A stretch of 45,166 bases of DNA from Meiothermus rufus DSM 22234 (GTDB lineage Bacteria > Deinococcota > Deinococci > Deinococcales > Thermaceae): contig NZ_AUHY01000020.1 in assembly GCF_000423425.1 (NCBI RefSeq), forward strand, positions 1-45,166. The letters are read 5' to 3'. Shown piece after piece: positions 27,855 through 36,420 of the stretch; the stretch's first letter is position 1; every line of letters starts with the position of its first letter. The notes beneath the pieces were generated by a model that did not search any database, was not told the origin of the DNA, and saw only the letters and a program-made list of their open reading frames with translations. The translations under genes and the position numbers were made by a program.

Positions 27855-29099
27855 ATGGACCTCGAGGTGCTGGCTCAGGAAGTTCTCGAGCGCTGCCAGA
27901 GGCTTGGGCGCTACTCCGAGGAGCCAGGCCGGCTAACCCGCACCTTTCTTTCGCCCCCCATGCGCCAGGTGCACGCCGAGCTGGCCGGCTGGATGGAGGA
28001 GCTGGGTATGACGGTGCGCCTGGACGCGGTGGGCAACCTGATTGGCCACTACCCCGGCCAGGCCCCCGGGGCCCCCTTGTTTTTGCTGGGTTCACACGTG
28101 GACACCGTGCGCGACGCGGGCTGCTACGACGGGGTGTTGGGGGTGGTGTTGGGGCTGGCCCTGGTGAAAGCCTTGGAGGGGAAGCGCCTGCCAGTGGCCT
28201 TAGAGGTTATCGCCTTTTCCGAGGAGGAAGGGGTGCGCTATGGGGTGCCTTTTTTGGGCAGCAAGGCGGTAGCAGGCCGGTTTGAAGCCGAGTACCTGGA
28301 TTTGCAGGACGCCCAAGGCCAGCGGGTGCTCGAGGCCCTCCGGGAATTTGGCCTCGAGCCGGCCCGTCTGCCCCAGGCTGCCTATGACCCGGCCCACGTG
28401 CGGGGCTACCTGGAGTTCCACATCGAGCAGGGGCCAGTGCTGGAGGCTTTGGGGGCCCCGCTGGGTCTGGTAGAGGCTATCGTGGGGCAGAGCCGGCTGG
28501 AAGTGGTTTTCCGCGGCCAGGCTGGCCATGCCGGCACCACCCCCATGGCCCTGCGGCGGGACGCTCTGGCCGGGGCGGCCGAGTGGATGACCCTGGTGGA
28601 GCGCGAGGCCCGGGCCGAGCCAGGACTGGTGGCCACGGTGGGGATGATTACCGCCCGACCCGGGGCGGCCAATGTGATTCCGGGAGAGGTGCAGCTTAGC
28701 CTGGATGTGCGCCATGCCGACGACGAGGTGCGCAGCCGTTCTGTGGCCCACCTGGTGGCTCGAGCCCAGCAGGTGGCCCAGCGCCGGGGCCTCGAGCTGG
28801 CCTTCCAGACCCTCTACGAGCAGGCCGCGGTGCCCTGCGATGCCGGGCTAAACAGCCTGCTGGAGCGGGCCTTGCAGGCCGAGGGTCTGCCGCTGCACCG
28901 GCTGGTCTCGGGAGCCGGCCACGATGCTATGATTATGGCTTCCATTTGCCCGGCTACCCTGCTTTTCATCCGCAGCCCAGGTGGGCTTTCCCACCACCCC
29001 CAGGAGTCGGTCTGGCTGCAGGATGTAGCCGCTGCACTGCGGGTGGGACGGACTTTTTTGCGGATGCTGGCTCAGGAGGAACACCCATGCTCGACCTGA
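27855..29099 (+). CDS. allC: Allantoate amidohydrolase (M20 family)
   Basis: Dinuclear metal amidohydrolase, 414 residues. Metal ligands are seen in GSHVDTVRDAGCYDGVLGV (His, Asp), FSEEEGVRYG (Glu), EFHIEQGPVLE (His) and SGAGHDAM (His). The same family includes N-carbamoyl-L-amino acid hydrolases. Its place before allantoinase and ureidoglycine aminohydrolase makes allantoate the likely substrate (products ureidoglycine, CO2 and ammonia). The ATG at 27855 follows GGGAG. An upstream GTG at 27840 overlaps uraH and is rejected. Confidence 0.88.
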   Translation: MDLEVLAQEVLERCQRLGRYSEEPGRLTRTFLSPPMRQVHAELAGWMEELGMTVRLDAVGNLIGHYPGQAPGAPLFLLGSHVDTVRDAGCYDGVLGVVLGLALVKALEGKRLPVALEVIAFSEEEGVRYGVPFLGSKAVAGRFEAEYLDLQDAQGQRVLEALREFGLEPARLPQAAYDPAHVRGYLEFHIEQGPVLEALGAPLGLVEAIVGQSRLEVVFRGQAGHAGTTPMALRRDALAGAAEWMTLVEREARAEPGLVATVGMITARPGAANVIPGEVQLSLDVRHADDEVRSRSVAHLVARAQQVAQRRGLELAFQTLYEQAAVPCDAGLNSLLERALQAEGLPLHRLVSGAGHDAMIMASICPATLLFIRSPGGLSHHPQESVWLQDVAAALRVGRTFLRMLAQEEHPCST

Positions 29100-30430
29100 T
29101 CGTCCGCGGAGGGCACCTGGTTACCCAAAGCAAGGTGGTGCAGGCCGACTTAGGGGTGCTGGAGGGGCGGATTGTCCAGATAGCCCCGGCCATTGACCAG
29201 CCCGCACGCCGGGAGGTTATGGCCCAGGGGCTTTACGTTTTTCCCGGCTTGATCGACGTGCATGTGCATTTCAACGAACCTGGCCGGGTCCACTGGGAGG
29301 GGATAGAAACCGGCAGCGCCGCTTTGGCTGCGGGGGGCGGTACGGCTTTTTTTGATATGCCCCTCAACTCGCTGCCCTGTACCCTCGAGGCCAGAGCCTT
29401 CGCGGCCAAGCTGGCGGCCATGCGAGCTTCGTCCTACACCGATTTTGCCCTGTGGGGTGGCCTGACCCCGGGTAACCTGGAGCACCTGCCCGAGCTGGCT
29501 GAGTGCGGGGCGATTGGCTTCAAGGCCTTTATGTGCCACTCTGGCCTTCCAGAGTTTCCCCCCTGCGACGACGGCACGCTCTACGAAGGCATGCGTATCG
29601 CGGCTCAGCTGGGGCTGCCGGTGGCGGTGCACGCCGAGTCGGAGGCCCTGACCGCCCATCTTGCCCGTCTGCGGGCGACCGGGGCCACCACCTGGCGCGA
29701 CTACTTGGCCTCGAGGCCACTCTTCACCGAGCTCGAGGCTATTCAGCGGGCTCTTTTGCTGGCCCAGGAGACCGGTTGCAAACTGCACATCGTGCACATC
29801 AGCGCAGGGGCCGGGGTAGTGCTGGCTGCCGAGGCCAAAGCCCGGGGGGTGGATGTAAGCCTCGAGACCTGCCCTCACTACCTGGCCTTTACCGAGGAAG
29901 ACCTGGAGCGGCTGGGGGCCTTGGCCAAGTGTGCGCCCCCGCTGCGCTCCCAGAGGGAGCAGGAAGGGCTTTGGGCGGCGGTGCTGGAGGGTACGGTAGA
30001 CCTGGTGGCCTCCGACCACTCCCCCAGCCCACCCGAAAGTAAGCAGGGCCCCGATTTTTTGGCCCTGTGGGGGGGGATCGCTGGGGTGCAATCCACCCTG
30101 GGGGTGATGCTTACCGAAGGCTGGCAACGACGGGGGCTGGCCCTAGAGCACCTGGCTGCCCTCGTGGCCCTGAACCCTGCCAAGCGCTTTGGCCTGCGGC
30201 AAAAAGGGCAGCTTGCGCTGGGCTACGAGGCCGATTTCACCTTGGTGGATCTCTCGCAAAGCTATACCCTCACTCCCCAGCACCTGCGCTACCGCCACCC
30301 CCAGTCGCCCTACCTGGGCCGGAGGTTTCAAGGAGTGGTGCAAAGCACCTGGCTTAGAGGTGAGCCCATCTACTGGGAGGGTAAAATAACCCGGCCTAGC
30401 GAGGTTCGCCTGCTGACGAGGAACCCATGA
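29087..30430 (+). CDS. allB: Allantoinase
   Basis: Cyclic amidohydrolase that opens allantoin to allantoate. It is 447 residues. Metal ligands are DVHVHFNEPG, the carboxylated Lys in GFKAFMCHSG, AVHAES, HIVHISAG and VASDHSPSP. The ATG at 29087 follows CAGGAGGA and overlaps the end of allC by 13 nt. It is coupled to allE by ATGA. Dihydropyrimidinase relatives look similar; the operon settles the call. Confidence 0.93.
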   Translation: MLDLIVRGGHLVTQSKVVQADLGVLEGRIVQIAPAIDQPARREVMAQGLYVFPGLIDVHVHFNEPGRVHWEGIETGSAALAAGGGTAFFDMPLNSLPCTLEARAFAAKLAAMRASSYTDFALWGGLTPGNLEHLPELAECGAIGFKAFMCHSGLPEFPPCDDGTLYEGMRIAAQLGLPVAVHAESEALTAHLARLRATGATTWRDYLASRPLFTELEAIQRALLLAQETGCKLHIVHISAGAGVVLAAEAKARGVDVSLETCPHYLAFTEEDLERLGALAKCAPPLRSQREQEGLWAAVLEGTVDLVASDHSPSPPESKQGPDFLALWGGIAGVQSTLGVMLTEGWQRRGLALEHLAALVALNPAKRFGLRQKGQLALGYEADFTLVDLSQSYTLTPQHLRYRHPQSPYLGRRFQGVVQSTWLRGEPIYWEGKITRPSEVRLLTRNP

Positions 30431-31173
30431 GCCTGAGCGGATTCACCCGTACCCACGTGGCCCCCGACCACGCCCTTCTGACCCCAGACACCTTTGTGCG
30501 GGCTTTTCTGCCCGGTTGGCACCAGACCGCTTGCATCGTGCATATCTCCCCCGAGCTAGGGGCTCGTTTTCAGATGTATACCGTGGAGATGCAGCCCGGG
30601 GGCAGCGGTGAGTTGAGCCTTTTGGATATCCAGCGCTTCGCCTACGTGCTCGAGGGGGAGGTGAGCCTCGAGGTGGGGGAGGTGCGGCACACCCTCAGGC
30701 CGCATGGCTTTGCCTACCTACCGGCCAACACCCCGCACCGCTTCAGCAGCCAGGGCCCAAGCCGCATGGTGGTCTTCGACAAGCCCTACCAGTCCTTGGC
30801 CGGCGCCGAGGCCCCTTCACCGGTGCTGGGCTACGAGCCCGAGGTGCCCAGCAACCCTTTGCTGGGCGACGAGGCCCTGCAGGTGCGCCTACTGTTGCCC
30901 GATACCCCTTCCTTCGACCTGGCGGTCAACACCATGACCTTTGCCCCCGGGGCCCACCTGCCCTTTGTGGAGACCCATGTGATGGAGCACGGCCTGTTGT
31001 TTTTGCAGGGGGGTGGGGTGTACCGCCTGGGCGAGCGCTGGTATACCGTACAGGCCGGGGATGTCATCTGGATGGCCTCGTACTGCCCCCAGTGGTTTGG
31101 GGCTTTGGGCAAGACCCAGAGCAAGTACCTTCTGTATAAGGACGTGAACCGCTACTCGCTGGAATCGGTGTAG
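30427..31173 (+). CDS. allE: (S)-ureidoglycine aminohydrolase
   Basis: Bicupin metalloenzyme that converts S-ureidoglycine to S-ureidoglycolate and ammonia. It is 248 residues. The first cupin carries YVLEGEVSLEVG and YLPANTPHRF; the second has LPFVETHVMEHGLLFLQGG, the Mn-site region of this family, and DVIWMASYCPQWF near the end. It is the last gene of the urate operon. The next enzyme (ureidoglycolate lyase or dehydrogenase) is not in the window. Confidence 0.92.
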   Translation: MSLSGFTRTHVAPDHALLTPDTFVRAFLPGWHQTACIVHISPELGARFQMYTVEMQPGGSGELSLLDIQRFAYVLEGEVSLEVGEVRHTLRPHGFAYLPANTPHRFSSQGPSRMVVFDKPYQSLAGAEAPSPVLGYEPEVPSNPLLGDEALQVRLLLPDTPSFDLAVNTMTFAPGAHLPFVETHVMEHGLLFLQGGGVYRLGERWYTVQAGDVIWMASYCPQWFGALGKTQSKYLLYKDVNRYSLESV

Positions 31174-31206
31174 TTTTGATAGGCCTCGAGGCGATCCACC
31201 CTCTGT

Positions 31207-32109
31207 ATGACCCCGGTACAAGCCCTTAGCCTGAGCCTGGTGGTGGCGGGCCTGGTGTTTGCCCTAAAGTGGCTGGCCTATGTGTTTACCGGCTCGGTGG
31301 CCCTTTACTCCGACGCTTTGGAGTCGGTGGTCAACATTGTGGCGGCAGGGGCGGCCCTGGTGGCGGTGCTGGTCTCGCGCCGTCCGGCGGACCACAACCA
31401 CCCCTACGGACACACCAAAGCTGAGTATTTTTCGGCTGTGCTGGAAGGGGTGCTGATCGTATTGGCGGCCCTGGCCATCGTGCGCGAGGCCTGGCCCAGG
31501 CTGGTGAGCCCTGCGCCAGTGCAAGAGCTGGGCCTGGGGCTGTTGTTTTCGCTGGCCGCCTCGAGCCTGAACGCGGCTTTGGGCTGGTTCTTGCTGGTTC
31601 GGGGACGCAAAGCCCGCTCTCCTGCGGTTATTGCCGATGGCAAACACATCCTGACCGATGTGCTGACCTCGCTGGGGGTGCTGGTAGGGGTTGGGCTGGC
31701 CTGGCTCAGCGGTTGGTGGATTCTCGATCCCCTGTTGGCCATTGGGGTGGCGGGCAACATCCTGTGGGTGGGCTGGCGTTTGGTGCGGGACTCGGTGGGA
31801 GGGCTGATGGACGAGGCCCTTCCTGCACAGGAGCTGGCCGATATACGCCTGGCTCTCAACCGCGCCCTTCAGGGCCTAGCCTCCGAGGGAAAGGTATTGG
31901 AGGTGCACGACCTGCGCACGCGGCGGGCTGGTCCCCGCACCTTTGTGGAGTTTCACCTGGTGGTTCCTGGGGCTACCTCGGTAGAACAGGCCCACCAGAT
32001 CTGCGACCGCCTCGAGATGGCCCTTCAGGCCCAGCTAGACCAGGTCCACACCACCATTCATGTAGAGCCCGACCACAAGGCCAAGCACACCACCTTCCGC
32101 ATAGGCTGA
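31207..32109 (+). CDS. Cation diffusion facilitator metal exporter
   Basis: A 300-residue CDF-family transporter that exports divalent metal (Zn, Fe, Co or Mn) by proton exchange. About six helices are seen. Metal site motifs are YSDALESVVN in helix 2 and HILTDVLTSLG in helix 5. The His-rich segment DHNHPYGHTKAEY follows helix 2. A C-terminal cytoplasmic ferredoxin-like domain (HTTIHVEPDHKAKH) is present. It starts 33 nt after allE and may be co-transcribed, though the functions are unrelated. Confidence 0.92.
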   Translation: MTPVQALSLSLVVAGLVFALKWLAYVFTGSVALYSDALESVVNIVAAGAALVAVLVSRRPADHNHPYGHTKAEYFSAVLEGVLIVLAALAIVREAWPRLVSPAPVQELGLGLLFSLAASSLNAALGWFLLVRGRKARSPAVIADGKHILTDVLTSLGVLVGVGLAWLSGWWILDPLLAIGVAGNILWVGWRLVRDSVGGLMDEALPAQELADIRLALNRALQGLASEGKVLEVHDLRTRRAGPRTFVEFHLVVPGATSVEQAHQICDRLEMALQAQLDQVHTTIHVEPDHKAKHTTFRIG

Positions 32110-32121
32110 GCCCGCGAGGCC

Positions 32122-32601
32122 CTAGGCGTACATCAACTCGACGATGACATAGGTCTGGCTGCCCTTAGGGCCTTTGACCTGCACCTCGTCGCCCACCCGC
32201 TTGCCCATCAGGGCTTGGCCCAAGGGAGATTCGTTGGAAATTTTGCCGCTGAACACATCGGCCTCGTGGCTGCCCACCATGGTGATGCTCATCCGCTGGC
32301 CGCTGGGGGTTTCAAGCTCCACGGTGACCCCCAGCTGAACCTCGCTGGGCACCCCGTTGCCGGATTCCACCACCTGCACCCGGCTGAGGATATCTTCCAG
32401 TTCGGCGATCCGGCTGTTGTTCTGCCACATGGCCCGCCGGGCTTCATCGTAGCCTGCGTTTTCCCGCAGGTCGCCCTCGGCGATGGCCCGGCCCATCTCC
32501 TCGGCGATTTGCTGCATCTTCTCGGTTTTTAGATACGCCAGCTCCTGCTCGAGCCGCGCTTTGCCCTCGGCGGTGAGGTATACCGGCTTTTTCTCTGCCA
32601 T
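32122..32601 (-). CDS. greA: Transcription elongation factor GreA
   Basis: Rescues backtracked RNA polymerase by stimulating transcript cleavage. It is 159 residues. The N-terminal coiled coil has the tip motif EGDLRENAGYDEAR with the acidic pair needed for cleavage. The C-terminal FKBP-like domain ends SPLGQALMGKRVGDEVQVKGP. The tip and the N terminus differ from the Thermus anti-GreA factor Gfh1. GGAGGT precedes the ATG. Confidence 0.94.
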   Translation of the reverse strand: MAEKKPVYLTAEGKARLEQELAYLKTEKMQQIAEEMGRAIAEGDLRENAGYDEARRAMWQNNSRIAELEDILSRVQVVESGNGVPSEVQLGVTVELETPSGQRMSITMVGSHEADVFSGKISNESPLGQALMGKRVGDEVQVKGPKGSQTYVIVELMYA

Positions 32602-32645
32602 TTGACAAAACCTCCACAGGCCTACCCATGGCAGACCCAGAGGCC

Positions 32646-32684
32646 AGTATACCGCCAGAGACTGGGGGAAGGGTGCAATAGAAT
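32646..32684. promoter_or_regulatory. Divergent promoters between greA and the 667-residue gene
   Basis: On the minus strand TATACT (32651-32646) serves greA, leaving a short leader with a good ribosome site. On the plus strand TAGAAT (32679-32684) lies 6 nt before the ATG at 32691, with no ribosome site, so that mRNA is probably leaderless. Neither has a clear -35. Confidence 0.45.
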
Positions 32685-32690
32685 GGGGCC

Positions 32691-34694
32691 ATGCGTTGGA
32701 TCGCGGCGGTTGTATGGCTGGGTATGGCCCTGGCGCAAAGCCTAAGCCTCCCCCCTGAGGCCCTGGTGGGGCAGCCTTTGGAGGTCCGGGGGGAGGGCTT
32801 TCCTCCCGGTCGCTATACCCTTCAGATCTCTTCCCAGGCCGCTAGCTTTGCCGTGGACCTGCAAAGCCTAGAGGGCCGTATCGCCGCTACCTGGACACCG
32901 CCCAGCCCTGGACTGTATACCCTGCGCATCCAGGTGGGTGCACAGGTGGTGCAGGCCCAGACCCAGGTGCGCTCCCTTCCGCAACCGGTGGCTACGCTGA
33001 CCCCCGAAGGGCTAGTCTTGGGCTCTTGGAAGCTCCCTCTTCCGGGTACTTGGGTTGGCCCCAAACAAGTAGGCTCGCGAATTTTCATCGCTCGAGGCCC
33101 CCTGGTTTTGGAGATAGACGCCCAAAACCCCCGGGTGGTTGCCCAACACTACCCTCCAGGGGAGGTGCGGGCCTTGGAGGCTGACGCCGGGCTGAGCGTG
33201 CTGCTCGAGGACGGGCGGCGGCTGGCTTTGGCCGATTTTGATCGTAAGCCTTACGAGGGTTCCTGGGAGGGCCTGGGGGTTTTTCCCGCCTACCAGGAGG
33301 CCTTAGGGGCGGAGGCCTCCACCCTGGATCAAAGCCCCCCCAGTCCAAGGCCCTACTGGTACTACTTCAGCCAGGAGCCGGCCCGCTTGCGCCCAGAAGA
33401 CCTCGAGGCTGCCGGGCGGGATCTGTTGCAGCGGGGCCACCGGCCCGAGCTGGCCTGGGGTTCGGGGGTTTTGCGCTGGCTGGCCCCCTGGCTGGAACAG
33501 ATTCGCATAGCGCGTAGCCAGGGGTTGGAGAAAAGCCTAGCCTGGTCCGATTTCTTCCTAAAATACCTGCCCCAGGTGCCCGGGGCTGTAGCCCTGCTGG
33601 AAGAGCAGGCGGACTGGCTCGAGGCCCAGGGAAGACCCGACCTAAGCCAGCGTTATCGCGAGGCGCTGCGCCAGGTAGCCAGCTGGCAAAACCCTTTCAG
33701 CTCAGGCAGTTTGGCCATCGCGACCTGGGTACTGCTGGGCCTTTATGCCTGGATGCTTCTATACCTAAACCTCATTTACCTGCCAGCCCAGCTTCGCGGG
33801 GTGCGCCAGAGCGGGGGTTGGCTGGCCGGTTGGCTGGGCCACCCGTTGTTGCGCCTGCGGCACAGCATGCTGGCCTACACCACCGGGGGGGAGCGCACCT
33901 TGCTGTTGCTGCTGCTCTTGCTGGTGATCTTGGCGTTGCTGGGCTGGGGCTTTCTGCTCCGGGCCGAGGCCCTTTTGCAGCAGGACAGCCTGGCCCGGGG
34001 AACCCTGCGCTCGAGCGCGGCTCAGGAAACCTTGCGCAGCCTGGCCAATACCCCAGCCCTGCGGGGTCTTCTGGCCTATGCCCAGGCCCAGGAGAACCCC
34101 GGCGAGGCCCAGCGGCTTTATGCGGAAGCCCCACCCTGGACCTATGTGTTGGTAGGCCGGGGTACCCCCGAGGCCCTGGCCCAGGCCTACCAGCAGGCCC
34201 CTTCCTCCGCGGCGGTGCGGGAGGCTCTGGGGCTGGGCGGCGATCTCTGGACGCCAGTCTACCAGGCGGCTGGATTGGCACGGGAGGCTGTGCCCACTCC
34301 CAGAGACCTCACCGCTGCCCTCATGCTGGACAGCCTGCGTGAGCTAGGGGCCGATTTCCTAGAGCAGTGGCGTAGCCTGCCTATCTGGCCCAGTTCGTGG
34401 TGGGCCTGGCTGAGCCTGGCCCTGCTTTTGCTGCTGGCCCTGTACCACCTGCTGTGCTTTTTTCTGCCCCGTCCCAAGGACGGGCATACCCACCGTGCCT
34501 GGCGACGCTGGGTGCAGCTTTTCTTTCCCGGAAGCCCCACCTATAGCCAGGGCTGGGGTCTGCTGGTTTTGCTGGCCCTGGGGGTGGGGGGGTGGTTGGG
34601 GTGGCAGGGCAGTGGCTGGGGCCTCCCCCTGGTTGGGCTGGCCCTGGCTGTTCATCTGGGGTTGTGGTTTATGCTGGTTTACCGGGGGCGCTAA
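32691..34694 (+). CDS. Unrecognised 667-residue membrane protein
   Basis: I do not recognise the family. A signal peptide (MRWIAAVVWLGMALAQ) leads into a beta-rich region (about 17-95) that looks like an Ig-like or carbohydrate-module fold, then a second strand-rich stretch and a helical part to about 340. Membrane helices follow at about 342-365 and 403-425. Next comes a soluble Ala/Glu-rich helical region (430-565), reminiscent of repeats, then three more helices near 570-592, 622-638 and 644-667. Codon use matches the host. It is followed 34 nt later by the DapA-like gene. A scaffold or envelope role is possible but unproven. Confidence 0.8.
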   Translation: MRWIAAVVWLGMALAQSLSLPPEALVGQPLEVRGEGFPPGRYTLQISSQAASFAVDLQSLEGRIAATWTPPSPGLYTLRIQVGAQVVQAQTQVRSLPQPVATLTPEGLVLGSWKLPLPGTWVGPKQVGSRIFIARGPLVLEIDAQNPRVVAQHYPPGEVRALEADAGLSVLLEDGRRLALADFDRKPYEGSWEGLGVFPAYQEALGAEASTLDQSPPSPRPYWYYFSQEPARLRPEDLEAAGRDLLQRGHRPELAWGSGVLRWLAPWLEQIRIARSQGLEKSLAWSDFFLKYLPQVPGAVALLEEQADWLEAQGRPDLSQRYREALRQVASWQNPFSSGSLAIATWVLLGLYAWMLLYLNLIYLPAQLRGVRQSGGWLAGWLGHPLLRLRHSMLAYTTGGERTLLLLLLLLVILALLGWGFLLRAEALLQQDSLARGTLRSSAAQETLRSLANTPALRGLLAYAQAQENPGEAQRLYAEAPPWTYVLVGRGTPEALAQAYQQAPSSAAVREALGLGGDLWTPVYQAAGLAREAVPTPRDLTAALMLDSLRELGADFLEQWRSLPIWPSSWWAWLSLALLLLLALYHLLCFFLPRPKDGHTHRAWRRWVQLFFPGSPTYSQGWGLLVLLALGVGGWLGWQGSGWGLPLVGLALAVHLGLWFMLVYRGR

Positions 34695-34728
34695 AGCTTT
34701 GGCCCATAACCACCCCAGGAGCTGACCC

Positions 34729-35599
34729 ATGATCATCCCTCCCTTGCCCACGCCCTTCGACACCCAAGGCCACCTCGATACCGAGGCTTTCCGCGCGCTG
34801 GCCCAGGCCCTCGAGCCCCAGGTAGACGGGCTGCTTTTCTATGGTTCCAACGGTGAAGGCGTACACCTCACCCGCGAGGAGCGGGCCGCCGGCCTAGCCG
34901 TGCAAAGCCCCAAAAAGCCGGCTATGGTAGGTCTGATGGAAGAGACCTTGGCCCAGGCTACCCAGGCCCTGGAGGAGGCCGCTCAGGTGGGGGGGCGGGT
35001 GCTGGTCACACCGCCGCGCTACTACGAGGCCAACCTGGGCCACGATGGTCTGCTGCGCTATTTCACCGAACTGGCCGACCAGGGTTTAGCTGAGGTCTGG
35101 CTATACCACGTGCCAGCCAATACCAAGACCCAGCTTCCCCTGACGGTGGTGGCGGAGCTGGCCAAGCACCCCAGGATTGGTGGCCTCAAAGACTCTAGCG
35201 GGGAGCTGGCCCGCATGGCTTTTTACACCGCGCAAAAGCTCGACCTGAAGCTCTACACCGGGCACGCCCCCACCTTTTTAGGGGCCCTGGCCTTGGGGGC
35301 GAAGGGGGGTATCTTGGCCGTGGCCAACCTGGCCCCCCGGCCCTATAAAAAAGTTGCTGGAGCTGTGGCAGGCTGGCCGAGCCCAAGAGGCCCAGGCTCT
35401 GCAGGCTGAGCTCGAGCCCTTTGGCCGGGTGCTGGCCCAGGGAGGCTTCATCCTGCTCAAGCAGGCCCTGCGTCACCTGGGGTTGCCTGGAGGTTACCCG
35501 CGACCTCCCTATCCCCAGGAAAGCCCTTTTTGGCCAGCCTTCAAGCCCCTTCTGGAGGACTTCCGGGCCCGGGGCTGGACGGCAGACTGCGGCATCTGA
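34729..35599 (+). pseudogene. DapA-family aldolase/lyase with a frameshift
   Basis: Dihydrodipicolinate synthase superfamily (TIM barrel, Schiff-base Lys). Frame 1 gives PPLPTPFDTQGHLD, YGSNGEGVHLTREER and the Lys in IGGLKDSSGEL, then runs out of homology after LAPRPYKK and stops at 35409. The missing C terminus (LLELWQAGRAQEAQALQAEL...GFILLKQALRHLG) continues in another frame to 35599. The shift maps to a run of six A (35347-35352); one A too many explains it. Joined, the product is about 289 residues, the normal length. It may be a true pseudogene, a sequencing error, or slippage. The substrate is uncertain, since the family also includes sugar-acid aldolases. Confidence 0.8.
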
Positions 35600-35637
35600 G
35601 CCGTTGTAGTAACAGCGATGGAGTAAGCTTGGGAACG

Positions 35638-36420
35638 ATGAAGCGAAGCTTGCCTTTACTGCTTATATTGGCCCTAGTGCTTGGGGCTTGTGTGCCCCAG
35701 GTGGTTCGGCCTCAGGCCCCTCAGGTGGAGCTCTTGCAGTTCAACCTGATCTCGCTGGACCCTTTTAGTGGTCGGGGGGAGTTCGATCTTCGCCTGCGCC
35801 TGACCAATCCTAACGGCTTTAGCCTGCCCTTGCTGGACAGTACCCTCACCGCGGAGCTGGGCGGTACGGCTTTCCGCCTTACCTTGCCAGCCTTGGAGAT
35901 TCCGGCAGGGGCTAGCCGCGAGGCCCAGACCCGGCTGGTGGTGCCGTTGGTGGAGGGTACCCGGGTTTTGGCAGGCCTTTTGGCAGGGCAGAGCACCCGC
36001 TTCCGCTTGCTGGGGGAGCTTAGGGCCCAGCTTGGCCCGGCCGTAGTGCCCATTGGGCCCCTGACCTTGCTCGACCGCGAGGTGCGGGTGCAGTTCGCCT
36101 TCCAGCTACCCCGTATCCGCCTGCTCGAGATTCGTCTGGATGGCCTGGCCATCCGCCTGGTGCTCGAGGTGGAAAACCCCAACCCCGTCGGGTTCACCCT
36201 AGAAGGCCCGCTGCGTTTGTTGATTGGGGGTCGGGGCGTGGCCGAGACGGCCTTCAACATGCGGCTATCGCCCAATGAGCGGAGGCCCAATGAGGTGCGC
36301 TTGGGTCTGTCGGGTTTCCCTGGGGCAGGTGGATTAAGCGTGGAGCTGGGGCTCAGGGCCTATATTCCCGGCATCCTCGAGCGCTTGGTAGCCCAGGTGC
36401 TTCAGGGTATTCTGCGCTAG
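35638..36420 (+). CDS. LEA14-like (WHy domain) lipoprotein
   Basis: A 260-residue lipoprotein. The signal and lipobox are [10 protein letters not shown], lipidated Cys at about residue 20. Two LEA type 2/WHy-like repeats follow: [20 protein letters not shown] with [21 protein letters not shown], then [21 protein letters not shown]. The Asn-Pro-Asn turns are typical of the family, linked to stress and desiccation tolerance. It is anchored in the envelope. The start is ATG 35638; upstream frame is non-homologous. Its stop overlaps the dus stop on the other strand. Confidence 0.85.
   Translation: MKRSLPLLLILALVLGACVPQVVRPQAPQVELLQFNLISLDPFSGRGEFDLRLRLTNPNGFSLPLLDSTLTAELGGTAFRLTLPALEIPAGASREAQTRLVVPLVEGTRVLAGLLAGQSTRFRLLGELRAQLGPAVVPIGPLTLLDREVRVQFAFQLPRIRLLEIRLDGLAIRLVLEVENPNPVGFTLEGPLRLLIGGRGVAETAFNMRLSPNERRPNEVRLGLSGFPGAGGLSVELGLRAYIPGILERLVAQVLQGILR

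Noticed and set aside
32122-32601. Gfh1 (anti-GreA factor)
   Set aside because: The tip motif GDLRENAGYDEA and the N terminus fit GreA rather than the acidic Gfh1 tip.
35341-35360. Programmed -1 frameshift at A-AAA-AAG
   Set aside because: The needed shift is +1 (or -2), not -1, so the classic heptamer does not explain it.
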